Position numbers and translations under genes: made by a program
The notes under the pieces: generated by a model
What the model was told of the DNA's origin: nothing
The model's database searches: none
Seen by the model: the letters and a program-made list of their open reading frames with translations, nothing else
Shown here: piece after piece, positions 62,913 through 64,000 of the stretch
How the letters are laid out: each line of letters begins with the position of its first letter
How positions within the stretch are numbered: the stretch's first letter is position 1
Assembly: GCA_009760855.2 (NCBI GenBank)
Contig: WPIO01000049.1
Coordinates: 855,001 to 919,000 of the forward strand
Direction: 5' to 3'
From: Cristatella mucedo
Taxonomy: Eukaryota > Bryozoa > Phylactolaemata > Cristatellidae
DNA length: 64,000 bases

Positions 62913-64000
62913 TCTGCCTGCTAGCTGTCACGTGCTCTCTCACTTGCTTCCAGCCGTCGAGTGCCGACGCCTCGTTGGCAGCCGATAGCCAGCAGGACGA
63001 ACGGTTCTTTCTAGGTTCAGTAACTGGGTAGGTCACTTTCCCATGCACCAAAATTTTTTTGGCACGATGGCCATAGTTGTACCCACCGTTGGGAGTCGTG
63101 TTCTTGCCCTCTCACGATCCTTGGCATCAGGGCCGTGTGGGACAGCCACCTCAACTCACCAAGTGCAAGTGCAGTGTTATGGGTGCCTAAACAGTACCAC
63201 CAACTGCTTCTGGCCAAGCTCTCACTTTGGATGGGCCGATTGACAGATTGGAGGCCAAGATTCTTTCAGAGCTTTGCCAGCTGCATTGTATCTCTAAGCC
63301 AAACTTGGAGCTCTTGTCTGTTGTCCGGCTGTTGCATGCATCCAGACACCGGCAAAGGCATGCTGTTTTTATATACAATTTCTGCTGTTACTTTTGGTTT
63401 GTCTCTGTTGTGTCATGAAGAGATTATGCCTCGACTTTGTATAAGTGCTGAACCTGCTGTCTTGTGGCAATTTTGCAGTTACCTTAGTACCGATTATATG
63501 TATGCTTTGCTTGAAAAAACCTAGCATAGATGTCGGGCAAATGATTTAGAAACCAACCTATAGTTTTAGACTCAGTATTCCATCAAGACTTCTTCAATTA
63601 CTGTTGTTTCAGCAAGGATGTGCTCCGTTTAAGTGTTGGTTTTCTGACAATCAATTTTGTAATCAGGCCTACGGATCTACAACAATTCAACACTATTTAG
63701 GGCTCTGGTGGTATGACAACCCCGTGTGGTTGCTGCTAATAGAATGTGCTTGGTTTCGTTAGATTTCACAGCTGTTTGCTGCTTTTCGGAGCTTGGCGAC
63801 GAGCTTTGCTGTTCGTACTCGTAGAACACTTAATGCTCACGTGATGGATGCTCGGTCAGATATTATGAACTTAAATGCACTAGTAATGCTGGATCAAGCA
63901 TGCAGCAATGGTGGGATGGGCTTGAGTGATGAGGGTGACTTCGAAATGTCAGTCAGGTTTCGCTTGATTAGGCTTCCTGAAACTAGTTTTATCCAGCTGT
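62913..64000. other. Presumed 3' UTR and downstream DNA
   Basis: No repeat family or further exon recognised up to the window edge. Overlapping ORFs of 60-129 codons on both strands lack family features. Confidence 0.5.

Overview
This window looks like nuclear DNA from an invertebrate animal. It has split genes with GT-AG introns (one GC-AG), many microsatellites, tRNA-derived SINEs and many decayed L2/CR1-like LINE pieces. The protein-coding content is animal-type, but I cannot place the species. Only about 6% of the window is coding. Most ORFs of 60-150 codons in it are chance frames in repeats or introns.

Layout. (1) About 1-20.5 kb, plus strand: an arylsulfatase gene that enters from beyond the left edge. 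I rebuilt ten exons (1860-20502) in which every intron phase agrees; they encode the last 418 residues. The catalytic Cys/Ser signature exon lies outside the window, apart from a doubtful small exon at 120-164. (2) About 20.5-28.6 kb: intergenic or unresolved, with repeats. (3) 28656-29222, minus strand: first coding exon of mitochondrial translation initiation factor 3. (4) 29451-50989, plus strand: a complete 12-exon gene for FIP1 (FIP1L1-type), the pre-mRNA 3'-end processing factor, 644 residues, again with all phases consistent. Its start codon is only 228 bp from that of the MTIF3-like gene, so the two probably share a bidirectional promoter. (5) 51-56.9 kb: retroelement remains (a Ty3/gypsy integrase piece and a possible gag piece), an unassigned 131-codon minus-strand ORF and a GC-rich block. 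(6) 56935-62912, plus strand: a two-exon gene for an 89-residue single-pass membrane protein that I do not recognise. Its intron holds the largest LINE copy and a small mariner-type MITE.

The genes are not an operon and do not form one pathway: lysosomal or secreted sulfate-ester hydrolysis, mitochondrial translation initiation, nuclear cleavage/polyadenylation and a probable organelle membrane protein. The main points for follow-up are the shared LINE/SINE 3' tail, the GC-AG intron and possible alternative splicing in FIP1, a 690-bp element bounded by inverted GGACATTTCCCC-type repeats with degenerate telomere-like DNA inside, a CACGTG-rich GC island in a sulfatase intron, and an unnamed repeat family with an internal 130-bp duplication. 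I saw no CRISPR array, rRNA gene, canonical tRNA gene or prokaryote-type defence system.
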